From contig JAPOVC010000028.1 of NCBI GenBank assembly GCA_026708325.1, forward strand, positions 56,633 through 120,632: 64,000 nt of DNA, given 5' to 3'. The stretch is from Anaerolineaceae bacterium (GTDB lineage: Bacteria > Chloroflexota > Anaerolineae > Aggregatilineales > Phototrophicaceae). A program made the position numbers and the translations under genes. This document shows, in pieces, positions 33,814 to 43,240 of the stretch (position 1 is the first letter of the stretch; every line of letters starts with the position of its first letter). The notes under the pieces are model-generated. The model did not search any database, was not told the origin of the DNA, and saw only the letters and a program-made list of their open reading frames with translations.

Positions 33814-34842
33814 TCACGAGTCTACCCGGGGATGCCTGTGTATGGCCAGCAGGTCCGCCAGCAGGCCCTGACCGGTGGCTTCGGCCCCGGCGCCAGGCCC
33901 CACGATGGTGACCTCTTGCAGGTTGTCCGTGGTCCAGGTCAGGGCGTTGCTCACGCCAGCCACCGCCGCCAGGGGGTGGGTCAGGGGCAAACGTTGCGGC
34001 GCGACGCTCGCGCCCCCTTCATCGATGCTGGCAATCAGTTTCCAGCGCTCGCCAGCGTCAAGCGCGGTCCGGATGTCGCCGCCGTCCAGGCCGGTGATCC
34101 CCTCGATCGACATGTCATCGAGGCGCAGCGAGCGGCCAAAAAGCGCCCAGGCGAGGATGACGGCCTTGCTGGCCGCATCGTGTCCCTCGACGTCGGCGCG
34201 CGGATCGCTCTCTGCGTAGCCCAGCGCCTGGGCCTGGGCGAGGGCATCGGCATAATTCATGCCGGCTTCCATCTGCGTCAACATGTAGTTGCAGGTGCCA
34301 TTGAGGATGCCGCGGGCTGCGCGCAAGCCACTGCTGGCCAGCGTTTCGCGGGACATACTGACCACTGGCGTGCCGGCCATGACGGTCGCCTCGTAGCGCA
34401 GTTGACGCCCACGCTGCCGGGCGTGGTCTTCCAGCCCGGCCGCCGTCAGGCAAACCGGTCCCTTGTTGGCCAGCACCAGGTGCATCCCCTGGTCCAGCGC
34501 CGCGCGGCAGGTATCGAGCGCAGGTTGGGCATCCACAAGGTTGGTAGGGCTGACCTCGACGAGGACGTCGGCCAGACCGGCCTGGATCAACGGCAGCGAC
34601 CCTTCGTCCCGCAGCAGTCCAGCCCGCTGCGGATACTGCGCTAGGCCCCCTGCTGCAGAAGCACGTAGCAGCGCTTCCATGTCCAGTCCGGCGGGATGCG
34701 CCAGGCTGCCGTGGCTGCCGGTTACGACGCCGGTAATCATCGGCGCGAAGCCGAATCTGTCGCGCAGGGATTCCCTGCCACCCAACAGAAGGCGCGTCAG
34801 TCCCTGGCCCACCACGCCGAAACCGATGAACAGCAATCTCAT
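33814..34842 (-). CDS. hom: Homoserine dehydrogenase
   Basis: A 342-residue NAD(P)-dependent enzyme that reduces aspartate semialdehyde to homoserine, the branch point to threonine and methionine. The Rossmann motif GFGVVGQGL opens the protein; VEVSPTNL, HLVLANKGPV, RGILNGTCNYMLTQME, ESDPRADVEGHDAASKAVIL and SIEGITGLD are all family landmarks. There is no C-terminal ACT domain, so feedback inhibition by threonine through ACT is not expected. It lies 54 bp downstream of a serA-like gene and, with the class V aminotransferase, forms a serine/homoserine unit. Confidence 0.92.
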   Translation of the reverse strand: MRLLFIGFGVVGQGLTRLLLGGRESLRDRFGFAPMITGVVTGSHGSLAHPAGLDMEALLRASAAGGLAQYPQRAGLLRDEGSLPLIQAGLADVLVEVSPTNLVDAQPALDTCRAALDQGMHLVLANKGPVCLTAAGLEDHARQRGRQLRYEATVMAGTPVVSMSRETLASSGLRAARGILNGTCNYMLTQMEAGMNYADALAQAQALGYAESDPRADVEGHDAASKAVILAWALFGRSLRLDDMSIEGITGLDGGDIRTALDAGERWKLIASIDEGGASVAPQRLPLTHPLAAVAGVSNALTWTTDNLQEVTIVGPGAGAEATGQGLLADLLAIHRHPRVDS

Positions 34843-34896
34843 GTCAGGATGCTCCTGTCCCGTTCCCGGCGCCTGGTCCCTGCATCCACCCGGGCA

Positions 34897-35853
34897 TCAG
34901 CCACTGCTGACGACGTTGCGCCAGTCGTCGCGCAGCAGGCCGTCGCGCAGCAATTCGGCGGCCTCGACGGCGACGCGCACCTGGGCGCCGTCGGTGCTGG
35001 CCGCCAGGTGCGGTGTGTGAATGACGTTGGGCAGGTTGAGCAAGGGATAGTCCGCTGGTGGCGGTTCTTCCGGATAAACGTCAACGGCCGCTCCGGCGAC
35101 GTGACCGCTCTGCAGGGCAGCGGCAAGCGCCCCTGCATCGATGAGGGCGCCACGGGCGGCATTAATGATACGGATGCCCGGCTTCATTTGTTCAAGACTG
35201 GTGGCGTTGATCATGTGTCGCGTGTCCGGCGTCACCAGTGCGTGCAGGGTCAGAAAGTCGGCGCGGCCGTAAAGCTGCTCCAGGCTGTCCTGTTTTTCGA
35301 TGCCGGCGGCATGCGCGCTGTGCGCGTCGACGAAGGGGTCGTAACCGATGCAGACTATGTCGAAGGCGCTGGCGCGCGCGGCGACGTCGCGCCCGATGCG
35401 GCCCATGCCGATGATGCCCAGGGTCAGACCTTGCAGTTCCACGCCGCCGAATGCCACCCGCTCCCACTTGCCGGCGGCCAGGGAGGCATGCCCCTGGGGA
35501 ATGTGACGCGCCAGTGCCAGGATCAGGGCGAGCGTGTATTCCGCGGTGGAGATGGTGTTGCCGCCTGGCGTATTGACCACGATGATGCCGCGCGCCTGCG
35601 CCGCCTCCAGGTCGACGTTGTCCACGCCGACGCCGGCCCGGGCAATGGCGCGCAGATTGGGCGCAGCGGCGAGCAACTCCGCATCGACGGTGGTGGCGCT
35701 GCGGATGATGAGCGCGTGCGCGCTGCCAACCTCTGCCAGAACTTCGTTGCGCGGCATGTTGCCGGGCGCCGTCACCCTGAAGTCAGGGATGGCCGCCAAG
35801 AGGTCAATGGCGCGGCGGTTGACGTTGTCCGGGATCAGAATGTGCCAGGTCAT
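34897..35853 (-). CDS. serA: D-3-phosphoglycerate dehydrogenase-like protein (short form)
   Basis: A 318-residue 2-hydroxyacid dehydrogenase. Features: RSATTVDAELLAAAPNLRAIARAGVGVDNVD, NTPGGNTISTAEYTLALILALAR, the NAD-binding LGIIGMGRIGRDVAARA, INAARGALIDAGALAAALQ, and the catalytic His in HTPHLAAST with Arg and Glu in the expected strands. It lacks the C-terminal ASB and ACT regulatory domains of full-length SerA, so serine feedback is unlikely. Its ATG overlaps the stop of the class V aminotransferase (ATGA). Together they would give 3-phosphoglycerate to phosphoserine, if the aminotransferase acts on phosphohydroxypyruvate; hydroxypyruvate or glyoxylate reduction is an alternative. Confidence 0.85.
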   Translation of the reverse strand: MTWHILIPDNVNRRAIDLLAAIPDFRVTAPGNMPRNEVLAEVGSAHALIIRSATTVDAELLAAAPNLRAIARAGVGVDNVDLEAAQARGIIVVNTPGGNTISTAEYTLALILALARHIPQGHASLAAGKWERVAFGGVELQGLTLGIIGMGRIGRDVAARASAFDIVCIGYDPFVDAHSAHAAGIEKQDSLEQLYGRADFLTLHALVTPDTRHMINATSLEQMKPGIRIINAARGALIDAGALAAALQSGHVAGAAVDVYPEEPPPADYPLLNLPNVIHTPHLAASTDGAQVRVAVEAAELLRDGLLRDDWRNVVSSG

Positions 35854-36941
35854 GCCTGCGTCTCCAGAAAGGCCTCAAGACCGGCCAGAATCTCTTCCAG
35901 TTCCTCCGCCTGCATGTCGCCCATGTGGGCAATGCGGAAGGTCAGGCCCCGGATCTTGCCGTAGCCCTTGTCCATGGCGAAGCCGCGACCGGCCATGAAA
36001 TCCGCCATGGCCCCGACGTCGATGCCGGGCGTGTTTTCGACTGCCGTGACCGTCGGCGAGCGGTGACCGGCCTGCGCGAAAAAGCCGAAGTCCCTCGACC
36101 GCATCCAGTTGTGTACGCGGTCGCGCATATGAAGGTGACGTGCCCAGCGCACTGCCAGACCCTCGGCGAGGATGTCATCCAGCTGGAGATCGGCGGCGAA
36201 CATCAGGGCAACGGGCGGCGTGGTCGGCGTGTTGTTCTTCAGAAGGCTCTTCTCGAGCTCGAGGAAATCGAAATAGTAGCCGCGATGCTCAATTGTCGCG
36301 GCACGTTCCAGCACGCGGTCGCTGACGCTGCCGAAGGCGATTCCCGGCGGCAGGGCCAGAGCCTTCTGCGAAGAGGTGAGCGCCACGTCGATGCCCCAGT
36401 CGTCAACGCGCAGTTCCGCGCCGGCGAGGCCGCTGACCGTATCGACCAGCAACAGGGTCTCCTCGTGGTCGCGCAGCACGTCGGCGATGTTACGCAGGGG
36501 GTTGGTAACACCGGTGCTGGTCTCGTTGTGGACGACGCAGAGGGCGTCGTAGCGCTCGCGTTGCAGGGCGTCGCGGACCATTTGCGCATCGTGTGCCTGG
36601 CCCCAGTCGACGGCGATGATATCGGCATGGAGGCCATTGGCGCGACTGACCTGGGCCCAGCGTTCGCTGAAGGCACCGCCGGTCAGATGGAGTACCTTGC
36701 GATCAGGGCGGACGCTGTTGCGCAGCGCGCCTTCCCACAGGCCACTGCCTGAAGAGCCGCTCACGTAAACGCGGGAGTCCGTCAGGAAGACCTGGCGCAG
36801 CTTGCGCTGCAGACTGGCGAAGAGCTCTTCAAATGCCGCCGTACGATGGCCGATCATCCATGCAGTCTGCGCCTGCAGGACCTCCGGCCGTACTTCTACC
36901 GGGCCGGGCAGGACGAGACGCTGGTGAACGCTTTCGGGCAT
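35850..36941 (-). CDS. Class V aminotransferase (serine-pyruvate / phosphoserine type)
   Basis: A 363-residue PLP enzyme of fold type I. It starts with the typical LPGPVEVRPEVL; HRTAAFEEL, VHNETSTGV, VDTVSGLAGAEL and Lys193 in LTSSQKALALPPG (Schiff base) follow. The class contains alanine-glyoxylate, serine-pyruvate and some phosphoserine aminotransferases. Coupling by ATGA to a serA-like gene suggests a role in serine synthesis or a serine-glyoxylate cycle. ATG 36941 is preferred over a longer reading to 37025 because GGGAGAAG precedes it and the family starts there. A probable -10 (TATCAT) lies at 36983-36988 on this strand. Confidence 0.88.
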   Translation of the reverse strand: MPESVHQRLVLPGPVEVRPEVLQAQTAWMIGHRTAAFEELFASLQRKLRQVFLTDSRVYVSGSSGSGLWEGALRNSVRPDRKVLHLTGGAFSERWAQVSRANGLHADIIAVDWGQAHDAQMVRDALQRERYDALCVVHNETSTGVTNPLRNIADVLRDHEETLLLVDTVSGLAGAELRVDDWGIDVALTSSQKALALPPGIAFGSVSDRVLERAATIEHRGYYFDFLELEKSLLKNNTPTTPPVALMFAADLQLDDILAEGLAVRWARHLHMRDRVHNWMRSRDFGFFAQAGHRSPTVTAVENTPGIDVGAMADFMAGRGFAMDKGYGKIRGLTFRIAHMGDMQAEELEEILAGLEAFLETQA

Positions 36942-36976
36942 GGATTCTTCTCCCTGAAGTGAGGTGTTCCCATGGC

Positions 36977-36995
36977 GGCGCCATGATAGCACAGG
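36977..36995 (-). promoter_or_regulatory. Second copy of the 19-bp shared element, probable aminotransferase promoter
   Basis: Identical to 7686-7704. Contains TATCAT on the minus strand at 36983-36988, about 42 nt upstream of the aminotransferase ATG. No good -35 was seen. Confidence 0.5.
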
Positions 36996-37019
36996 AACCT
37001 GGCCCGACGCGCCACCGAC

Positions 37020-37047
37020 TTGCAACGGTGGACTCTGCGGGTATACT
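37020..37047 (+). promoter_or_regulatory. Promoter of tRNA-Val
   Basis: TTGCAA (37020-37025), 16-bp spacer, TATACT (37042-37047), 9 nt before the first base of the tRNA. The octamer TATACTGG is shared with the tRNA-Sec promoter. Confidence 0.7.
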
Positions 37048-37056
37048 GGCGGGCAG

Positions 37057-37129
37057 GGGCAATTAGCTCAACTGGCAGAGCGTTCCTTTGACGTGGGAGA
37101 GGTTGCAGGTTCGAGTCCTGCATTGCCCA
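37057..37129 (+). tRNA. tRNA-Val (anticodon GAC)
   Basis: A 73-nt cloverleaf. Acceptor GGGCAAT (37057-37063) pairs with ATTGCCC (37122-37128), discriminator A37129. The D arm is GCTCAACTGGCAGAGC; the anticodon loop TTGACGT gives GAC, reading GUC valine codons; the T arm is GCAGG-TTCGAGT-CCTGC. The 3' CCA is not encoded. A hairpin terminator follows. Confidence 0.95.
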
Positions 37130-37136
37130 AAACCGG

Positions 37137-37153
37137 ACCGGCCATTGGCCGGT
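37137..37153. terminator. Hairpin terminator between tRNA-Val and the GT-C array
   Basis: ACCGGCC-ATT-GGCCGGT is a perfect 7-bp stem with a 3-nt loop, followed on the plus strand by a T-rich tract (TCTTGTCTTGT). It lies just after the tRNA and 10 bp from the end of the convergent membrane-protein array, so it may serve both strands. Confidence 0.7.
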
Positions 37154-37163
37154 TCTTGTCTTG

Positions 37164-39198
37164 TCAGGCCGTTGCTTCCAACAGCGCGAGTTGCGCCGGC
37201 GTGCAGTCAACGGCGGCTTCCGGCGTCATCAGTTCCGGCGACAGGTAGAGAATGGTGACACCGTCGCCGAGACCATGGCCGGAGAAGCAACGCGCCGCCT
37301 GGAAGTCATGTTCGGTCAGCCAGTCGGCAAGCAGGTCGCATCCCTTGTCCCAACCAGGCGTAGAAATCACGGCCCGGGGCTGGTCCAGCGGCCAGTATTT
37401 CGGATCGTCAAGCGTGAAGCTGCAAAAGGCACCGTAATTTAGTCGCCACAACATACCCAGGGAAATTTCCGGAGCGCCAGCCAACGCTATGTCTTCCTGG
37501 GGTAACATTCGGTCGATTTCCTGGCCGATTGCGCTCAATTGCCAAGCATGATCGTATTCGTGTCTGTAGTTTTCTGCCGTCTCAAAAACCTGAATTGTGC
37601 AGAGCAAAACCAGGGCCAGCACCAGAAAAAGCCCCCCCCAAAGTCAATTGTCTTCTGTCCCGGCCATCGGGCCTCGCAGGAGACGAAAAGAGCATCGAAA
37701 ACCCAAATCCCGTCCAAAGGCACATAAACGGAAGCCAGAACACAGCATAGAATTTGGTGAAATGCGCCAGGGTCAAAAGAATTATTGCGCCAGCCCCAAT
37801 TGCAACAAGCAACGATGACTTCCCGCGCACACCGCCATATCGAAGCGTAACCAGCAGACCCAGCGTGGAAGTGACGAAGACATAGGGATTCAAATAAAGA
37901 AGCAACTGTACGAATTTGATCAGGTTTTCGATGGTCAGACCCGTCCCGTGAGTAGCTGCCCCTAAGCTTGATTCAAGGTCCATGGTTGCCTTTATCACGT
38001 CAGGCAATGTGGCCGGATTGACACCAGGAAGAACGACGTGGTATGTGAACCAGGCCAGGGCATAGGCCGAAAAACCGGCAAGGAAACCGGCGAGCATCTT
38101 TCTTTCGTTGCTCCCTGCTCTTCTACGTAACATTCTCAGGAATGGTGGTGCATGCAAAAGGCAAAACATGAGAGCGAAGGTGCTGCCATAGGGGTGCCCG
38201 TCAATGGCTGACAAGGCCAGCGCACCGCAAAGGAAGCTGGGCAGGCGGATCCTGGTCGCCCCTGGGTCACGAGCCGCAACAAAACAGCAAAATGCGATTG
38301 TGGTGGCGGTTGCCACCCAAATGTCCGCGCGGGCCGAAACGAAATGAATGGGAAACAAAATGCCGCAGACGGCCGCGATCAGTGCCGCAACATGGCCAAA
38401 CAGCCTGCGTGCGGTCAGAAACAGAAAGGGGACGCCCAGCCAGGCGACCAGGAAATTCAGGAAACGCAATTGCTGGACACCTGCTCCAACCAGGTTCATC
38501 CAGGCACCGCCCAGGAACCAGTATCCCAGGAAGTAAAACCAGGTCGACGCGTTTCGATCTGGAAGGAGCAAAACAAAACGGTCCGGAAAGGCAAACTGTC
38601 TCAGGGAGTTGCCAACAATCCGTGATTCGTCCTGCCAATGGAACGCTGGAACCTGGCCGGAAAAATGCGTTGTCAGAAGCAACTGGCCTGCAAGGAGCAA
38701 GAACAGAATCAATGGCAAGAAAGGAGGGAGCGAAACGATCAGTGATGATGCACCGCACTTCCACATGAATGTCGTCACAATTGTGACGACGACCATGAGT
38801 ATCAGACTCGCGAATAGCGCGAATACCGGGTCCCTTTCCACAAAGAGGACCTTGCGCAACAAAAGCCACAGCAGAGGCAGGAACGCAAGACCAGCTATCA
38901 GAATGGACCACGCTTCTCGCCGTGTTCCCTTCCACGCAGACCGGCGCAAGAGCGTGGCTCTCACTCCCGGAACACTGATGACCAGAAGGGCAGCGGTCAA
39001 CATGCCCTGAAACGCCAACAGCGCTGCATAGCGCCAGGACCAGCGGCCTGACACGGATGGGTCCGTGCTGGTATGTCTGGCCAACAGAGCCAACACGACC
39101 AGGCTGACCAGGGCGAGAAAGGGGAAAAGCCAGTCCGTCGAAAGAGGATTGAGACGGACACTGGCGAGTCCTGAAAGTCCCTTGCGCCACGTCCTCAT
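37164..39198 (-). pseudogene. GT-C-like membrane glycosyltransferase, copy B2, frameshifted in a G8 run
   Basis: Last gene of the six-gene array. The first frame (39198 to 37582) matches the intact B1 copy at 43241-45268 from MRTWRKG through the membrane core, then leaves the family sequence at a run of eight G (plus-strand C8 at 37632-37639). Removing one G restores LTLGGLFLVLALVLLCTIQVFETAE and the whole C-terminal domain in the second frame, down to the stop at 37164. So this is a +1-nt frameshift in a homopolymer. It could be a real mutation, a phase-variable tract or a sequencing error. Without it the product would be about 677 aa. The ATG overlaps the stop of the upstream copy (ATGA). 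Confidence 0.85.
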
Positions 39199-41219
39199 GT
39201 GTTTTCCAGCCAGGCAAGGTGTTCCGGCGAACAGTCGACGGCATCCCCCGGCGGCATCAATTCCGGTGAGAGGAACAGAATGGTTACACCATCGGCAAGG
39301 TCATGCCCGGTGAAACAGCGAGCCGGTCGAAAGTCTTGTTGTGACAACCAGTCTGCAAGGAAGTCGCATCCCTCGTCCCAGCCCGGTGTAGATATCACAG
39401 CCTGCGGAGGATCAAGGGGCCAGTATCGAGTATCACCATGAGCAAACCCGCATGATCCTCCAAAGTTGAGCCGCCAGGGCATTCCGAGGTATGGAACGAT
39501 TGACCCAGCGACCTCGATATCTTCTGCGGGGAGCATCCTGTCGATTGCCTGACCAGTCCTGGTGACACTCTCCAGGCGTTCATGGGCCAGATGTTGCAGT
39601 CCGGAAATGTCATCCAGATGAAGAGTGCCCAGCATCACGAAGGCCGCCAGGCCATAAACTGTGCCGAAAGAAACCCGCACCCTTGTACGAGAGATGAATG
39701 TCCGGGGAATCGGGTCAAGACTGGACAGTCCTGTTCCCAACCAAAGGCATGTGAATGGAAGCCAAAAGACCAGGTAATATCGCTGAAAGTGAGCGAGGAA
39801 GACGAGGATGAGCAGGCCGGCCCCGCCGGCGATCATTAGCGACATCCTTGCAGAAGTACTGTTGTTCCTGGCCGTAAACAGCAAGGCCGCGAGGCAAAGC
39901 AATGTCGAATACGGATTGTACAAAAGGCTGCTCTGGATATATTCCAGGAGAATCGTGAAGCTGAATCCTGTTCCCGTTCTGGCAGCTCCAATGCTTGTTT
40001 CGTAATTCAGGGTTGCATGCAACAGGCCCTGAATTGAGGACGGATTGACCCCCGGCAGGACGATGTGATAGCAAATCCACAGTGCCAGGTAACTGATGCA
40101 TCCTGCGACAAAGGCGATTGCCATCTTTTCTTCGTGCCTTGTACCGACCCTGCGCAAAGCGCGAGCAAGCGGTCGCAGATACAACAGGCCGTACATCAGG
40201 GAAAATGCAAATCCATAGGCATGCCCGTCGATGGCCGACAACGCGAAGAAACCGCAGGCGAAATTGAGCAGGCGAACCCGGGTCGCGCCAGGATCTTTCC
40301 CGTAAACATGGCAACAAAAGGCGATTGAGCACGCAGTTGCCACCCAGATATCGGATCTTGCGATCACGAAATGCAGTGGAAGCACTATCCCGCATACGGC
40401 GGTGAGGAACGCCGCTCTCTGGCCCATCAATTTCAACGCCGACATAGACATAAAGGCGATTCCGATCCAGGCCGTGACCAGATTGAACAGACGCGCCTGC
40501 AACAGTCCGGCGCCGGTCAGTTTCATCCAGGCACCGGCGAGCACCCAGTAACCCTTAAAGTCAAACCAGGTGTCTGCATTCCGGTCCGCAAGAACCTGGA
40601 CGAATCTGTCCGGTATTTCGAATTGCCTTATGGCATTGCCGACAAACAAGGATTCATCAAAGGTGTGAAATGCCGGGACTTTCCCCAGGTAAGTCGCGGT
40701 CACTAGCAGTTGGAAGGCCACCAAAACGAGTAGAACCAGGGGAATCGAGACTGTTGCCGTCAGGTCGGTTGCGCCCTTGCGCCACAGGAACAGCAGAATC
40801 ACTGCGAAGACTGTGGCAAGAGCCAGCCCTGTGGAGATGACGCTCAAGGAATTCCTGTCGGGCAAAAGTGTATGGCGCAGCAGAACATGCAGAAAGGGCA
40901 TGGCTGCCGCCCCGATACCTACCAGTGCCCAGGCCCGTCTACGTGAACCCGACCAGACCGCTCGACGCAAAACACGTGTTCGCCAGGCAGGTACGCACAG
41001 GATCGCCAGTGCAAGGGCCCACATCGCCAGCACGGCCAGCAAACTGGAGTAACCGGAAGACCAGCGTCCCAAAACTGTCGGATGGGTACTGGTGTGTCTG
41101 GCGAGCAGAAACAACGCGACCAGACTTGCGAAAGCAAGAAGGGGGAAGTAATACGAAGGTGCAAAAACGGGTAGACTCCGTAAGCGTCGCTGGAACAAAC
41201 CTGTCAACCTGGCGTTCAC
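39195..41219 (-). CDS. GT-C-like polytopic membrane glycosyltransferase, copy A2
   Basis: A 674-residue protein with about 12 membrane helices and a soluble C-terminal domain of about 120 residues. It is a paralogue of the five neighbours and the closest relative of copy A1 (45265-47289), with exactly the same length. Shared family features: RHTST (41-45) and GRWS (51-54) in the first outer loop, Asp188-Glu189 in an outer loop (VPAFHTFDES), DRNADTWFDFKGYWVLAGAW, and helices resembling PMT/ArnT-type (GT39/GT83) enzymes. The DE pair fits the metal-binding/catalytic motif of GT-C enzymes that use lipid-phosphate sugars (inference). The start is GTG 41219, overlapping the stop of copy C (GTGA); a longer reading to 41339 is not shared by A1. 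Confidence 0.85.
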   Translation of the reverse strand: MNARLTGLFQRRLRSLPVFAPSYYFPLLAFASLVALFLLARHTSTHPTVLGRWSSGYSSLLAVLAMWALALAILCVPAWRTRVLRRAVWSGSRRRAWALVGIGAAAMPFLHVLLRHTLLPDRNSLSVISTGLALATVFAVILLFLWRKGATDLTATVSIPLVLLVLVAFQLLVTATYLGKVPAFHTFDESLFVGNAIRQFEIPDRFVQVLADRNADTWFDFKGYWVLAGAWMKLTGAGLLQARLFNLVTAWIGIAFMSMSALKLMGQRAAFLTAVCGIVLPLHFVIARSDIWVATACSIAFCCHVYGKDPGATRVRLLNFACGFFALSAIDGHAYGFAFSLMYGLLYLRPLARALRRVGTRHEEKMAIAFVAGCISYLALWICYHIVLPGVNPSSIQGLLHATLNYETSIGAARTGTGFSFTILLEYIQSSLLYNPYSTLLCLAALLFTARNNSTSARMSLMIAGGAGLLILVFLAHFQRYYLVFWLPFTCLWLGTGLSSLDPIPRTFISRTRVRVSFGTVYGLAAFVMLGTLHLDDISGLQHLAHERLESVTRTGQAIDRMLPAEDIEVAGSIVPYLGMPWRLNFGGSCGFAHGDTRYWPLDPPQAVISTPGWDEGCDFLADWLSQQDFRPARCFTGHDLADGVTILFLSPELMPPGDAVDCSPEHLAWLENT

Positions 41220-43240
41220 GGGGTCTCCAACCAGACAAGATTCTCCAGTGAACAGTCGATGGCGTCTTCGCGTGGCATCAGGTCGGGAGTCAGAAACAAA
41301 ATGGTGGTCCCGTCGCCCAGACCATGGCCGGAGAAGCAACGCGCCGGCTGGAAGTCGTGGTCAATCAGCCAGTCTGCAAGCAGATCGCATCCCTTGTCCC
41401 AGCCCGGAGTGGACAAAACAGCCTGGGGCTTGTCCAGGGGCCAGTAAGCGGGATCGCTGTAGGTAAAGCCGCAGAGACCACTATAGTTCAAACGCCAGGT
41501 CATGCCCAGGTAGAATTCGGGAGTTCCGGCGACAACGATGTCTTCGGCAGGGAGCATTTGGTCAATCTCCTGGCCGATGCTGACAATTGCCTCGGCTCTT
41601 TCATTGCTTTCCTGTTGCAACGTTGCCGTCTCATCAAGTTGAAGCGTGTTGAGCAATACAAAGGCAGCCACGACAAACAGGGTTCCGAGTGACATCGAGG
41701 TTGTGCCGGGCGAGGCGGTAGTTTCAGGGGTCGGGAACAGTCCTGCGAGACCGGTTCCCGCAAACAGGCAGAAGAACGGGAGGAAAAACACAAAGTATTG
41801 CACAGAGAAGTGCGCCAGCATCAGAAGGATGAGGATGCCGCCGCCGACGGCAATGGTCAGGGATGACCTGGCTGCGGCGCGATCCTGTCTCAACGCCAGC
41901 ATCAGACCAAAGGCGGCAGAAAACAGGACATACGGGTTGTCGTAAAAAAGCCTTTGGGTAAAGCGCCGAATGTAATTCAGGAAGAGCCCGACGCCGCTTC
42001 CGGGGCCTGCAAGTCCCCTTTCGTAATCCAGCGTTGCCTGCAGCAATTCGGGCAATGTGGTTACGTCCGCGCCCGCAAGGACGATGTGGTAAATCACCCA
42101 CAGGAGCAGGAAGCCGAGACTGCCGGCGGTGTAGCCCGTCACTGTTTCCCGCTCGTTTCCGGTGCTGCGCCCGCGCAGGACGCGCAGAAGCGCCGGCACA
42201 TGCAGTGCGCCAAACGCAAGCGCAAAACCGACGCCATAGGCATGTCCCTCTATCGCCGAGAGGGCAAAAAAACCGCAGAAAAAGCTGAGAACACGCCGCC
42301 GGGAGCTATCCTGCTTGCGCGCCAGGGTGTAACAACAGAGGGCAATGGAGACCGTGGTGGCTACCCATACATCGGTTCTGGCGGTCACCAAGTGCAGAGG
42401 AAGCACAATGCCGCAAACAGCGGCGATGAGAGCCGCTGACGGCCCGGAGACTTTGCGCGCCGTCAGAAAAATGAAGGGGACCCCCAGCCAGGCGACCAGT
42501 AGACTCAGGAAACGCGCCTGAAGCAGGCCCGCGCCGAAGGCCTGAAGCCAGGCGCCGATCAACGGCCAGGTCGCCAGGTGGTTGAACCAGGTGAATGCGT
42601 TGCGCTCTGCCAGGAGATGGACGAAGCAGTTCGGACAGGCAAACTGCCGGACTGAATTGCCGATGATCCTGGTTTCGTCAACGATATCCACGCCCGGCGC
42701 CTGACCCAGGTAAATGGTCGCCAACAGGAGATGACTGGCAAGCAGCGCGAGAATGATCGCTTTGAAGGAGGGTGAGATCGTGATGGAGGCCATGCCGGAT
42801 CGCCACATCATCAGCGACATTAGCGAGACAGACGCCATCAGCACCAGGGCCGCAAAGAGCACAAACACCGGGTCCTTTTCGGGAAAGAGCCATTTGCGAA
42901 GCAGGAAATGAAGCAGCGGCAGGGCAGCCAGACCCAGGGCCATGAGCGCCCAGGCTCGCCCGCGCGAGGCTGACCAGATTGACCGTCGCAGGATTGGTCT
43001 GCGACAGGCCGGCACAGCGAACACGGCGAGTGTCAGCGTCAGCAGGAACCAGATGGCCAGGATTGCGGCGAAACGGGGGGACCAGCGACCGAATACCGTC
43101 GGCTCTGTGCTGCTGTGCCTGGCCAGCAGGAGCAAAACAAACAGGCTTGCAGCAGCGAGGAGGAGGAATGTTTTTTTCTGTGCAACGGGGAGGAGAATGA
43201 ATAAAGCTCTTCGAATCGGTCGCCCTGGCCACGCGCTCAT
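41216..43240 (-). CDS. GT-C-like polytopic membrane glycosyltransferase, copy C
   Basis: A 674-residue paralogue with the same layout: RHSST (41-45), GRWS (51-54), Asp188-Glu189 (VDIVDETRIIGN), ERNAFTWFNHLATWPLIGAW, and a C-terminal domain with DIVVAGTPEFYLGMTWRLNY and CSLENLVWLE. It is the only C-type copy and is distinct from types A and B. Its ATG directly abuts the TAA of copy B1 with no gap, and its stop overlaps the GTG of copy A2, so translation along the array is likely coupled. It is predicted to transfer a sugar from a lipid carrier on the outer face of the membrane (inference from GT-C resemblance). Confidence 0.85.
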   Translation of the reverse strand: MSAWPGRPIRRALFILLPVAQKKTFLLLAAASLFVLLLLARHSSTEPTVFGRWSPRFAAILAIWFLLTLTLAVFAVPACRRPILRRSIWSASRGRAWALMALGLAALPLLHFLLRKWLFPEKDPVFVLFAALVLMASVSLMSLMMWRSGMASITISPSFKAIILALLASHLLLATIYLGQAPGVDIVDETRIIGNSVRQFACPNCFVHLLAERNAFTWFNHLATWPLIGAWLQAFGAGLLQARFLSLLVAWLGVPFIFLTARKVSGPSAALIAAVCGIVLPLHLVTARTDVWVATTVSIALCCYTLARKQDSSRRRVLSFFCGFFALSAIEGHAYGVGFALAFGALHVPALLRVLRGRSTGNERETVTGYTAGSLGFLLLWVIYHIVLAGADVTTLPELLQATLDYERGLAGPGSGVGLFLNYIRRFTQRLFYDNPYVLFSAAFGLMLALRQDRAAARSSLTIAVGGGILILLMLAHFSVQYFVFFLPFFCLFAGTGLAGLFPTPETTASPGTTSMSLGTLFVVAAFVLLNTLQLDETATLQQESNERAEAIVSIGQEIDQMLPAEDIVVAGTPEFYLGMTWRLNYSGLCGFTYSDPAYWPLDKPQAVLSTPGWDKGCDLLADWLIDHDFQPARCFSGHGLGDGTTILFLTPDLMPREDAIDCSLENLVWLETP

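Larger units (their letters stand above)
37164..41219 (-). repeat. Second A-B block of the glycosyltransferase array (A2+B2)
   Basis: The gene pair A2-B2 repeats the order, lengths and 4-bp overlap of A1-B1 at 43241-47289, separated by gene C. This points to duplication of a two-gene block of about 4 kb. Sampled by eye, the A copies look roughly 90% identical and the B copies less so. Confidence 0.8.

Noticed and set aside
37620..37645. Programmed -1 ribosomal frameshift at G8 in copy B2
   Set aside because: Restoring the family frame needs +1 (skip one G) or loss of one base; -1 slippage gives a third, unrelated frame. No stimulatory hairpin was evident. Phase variation, mutation or sequencing error fit better.
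41220..41339. Longer N terminus for array copy A2
   Set aside because: It lies inside the end of copy C and is absent from its twin A1; the GTG at 41219 gives equal lengths and a GTGA overlap like other junctions.
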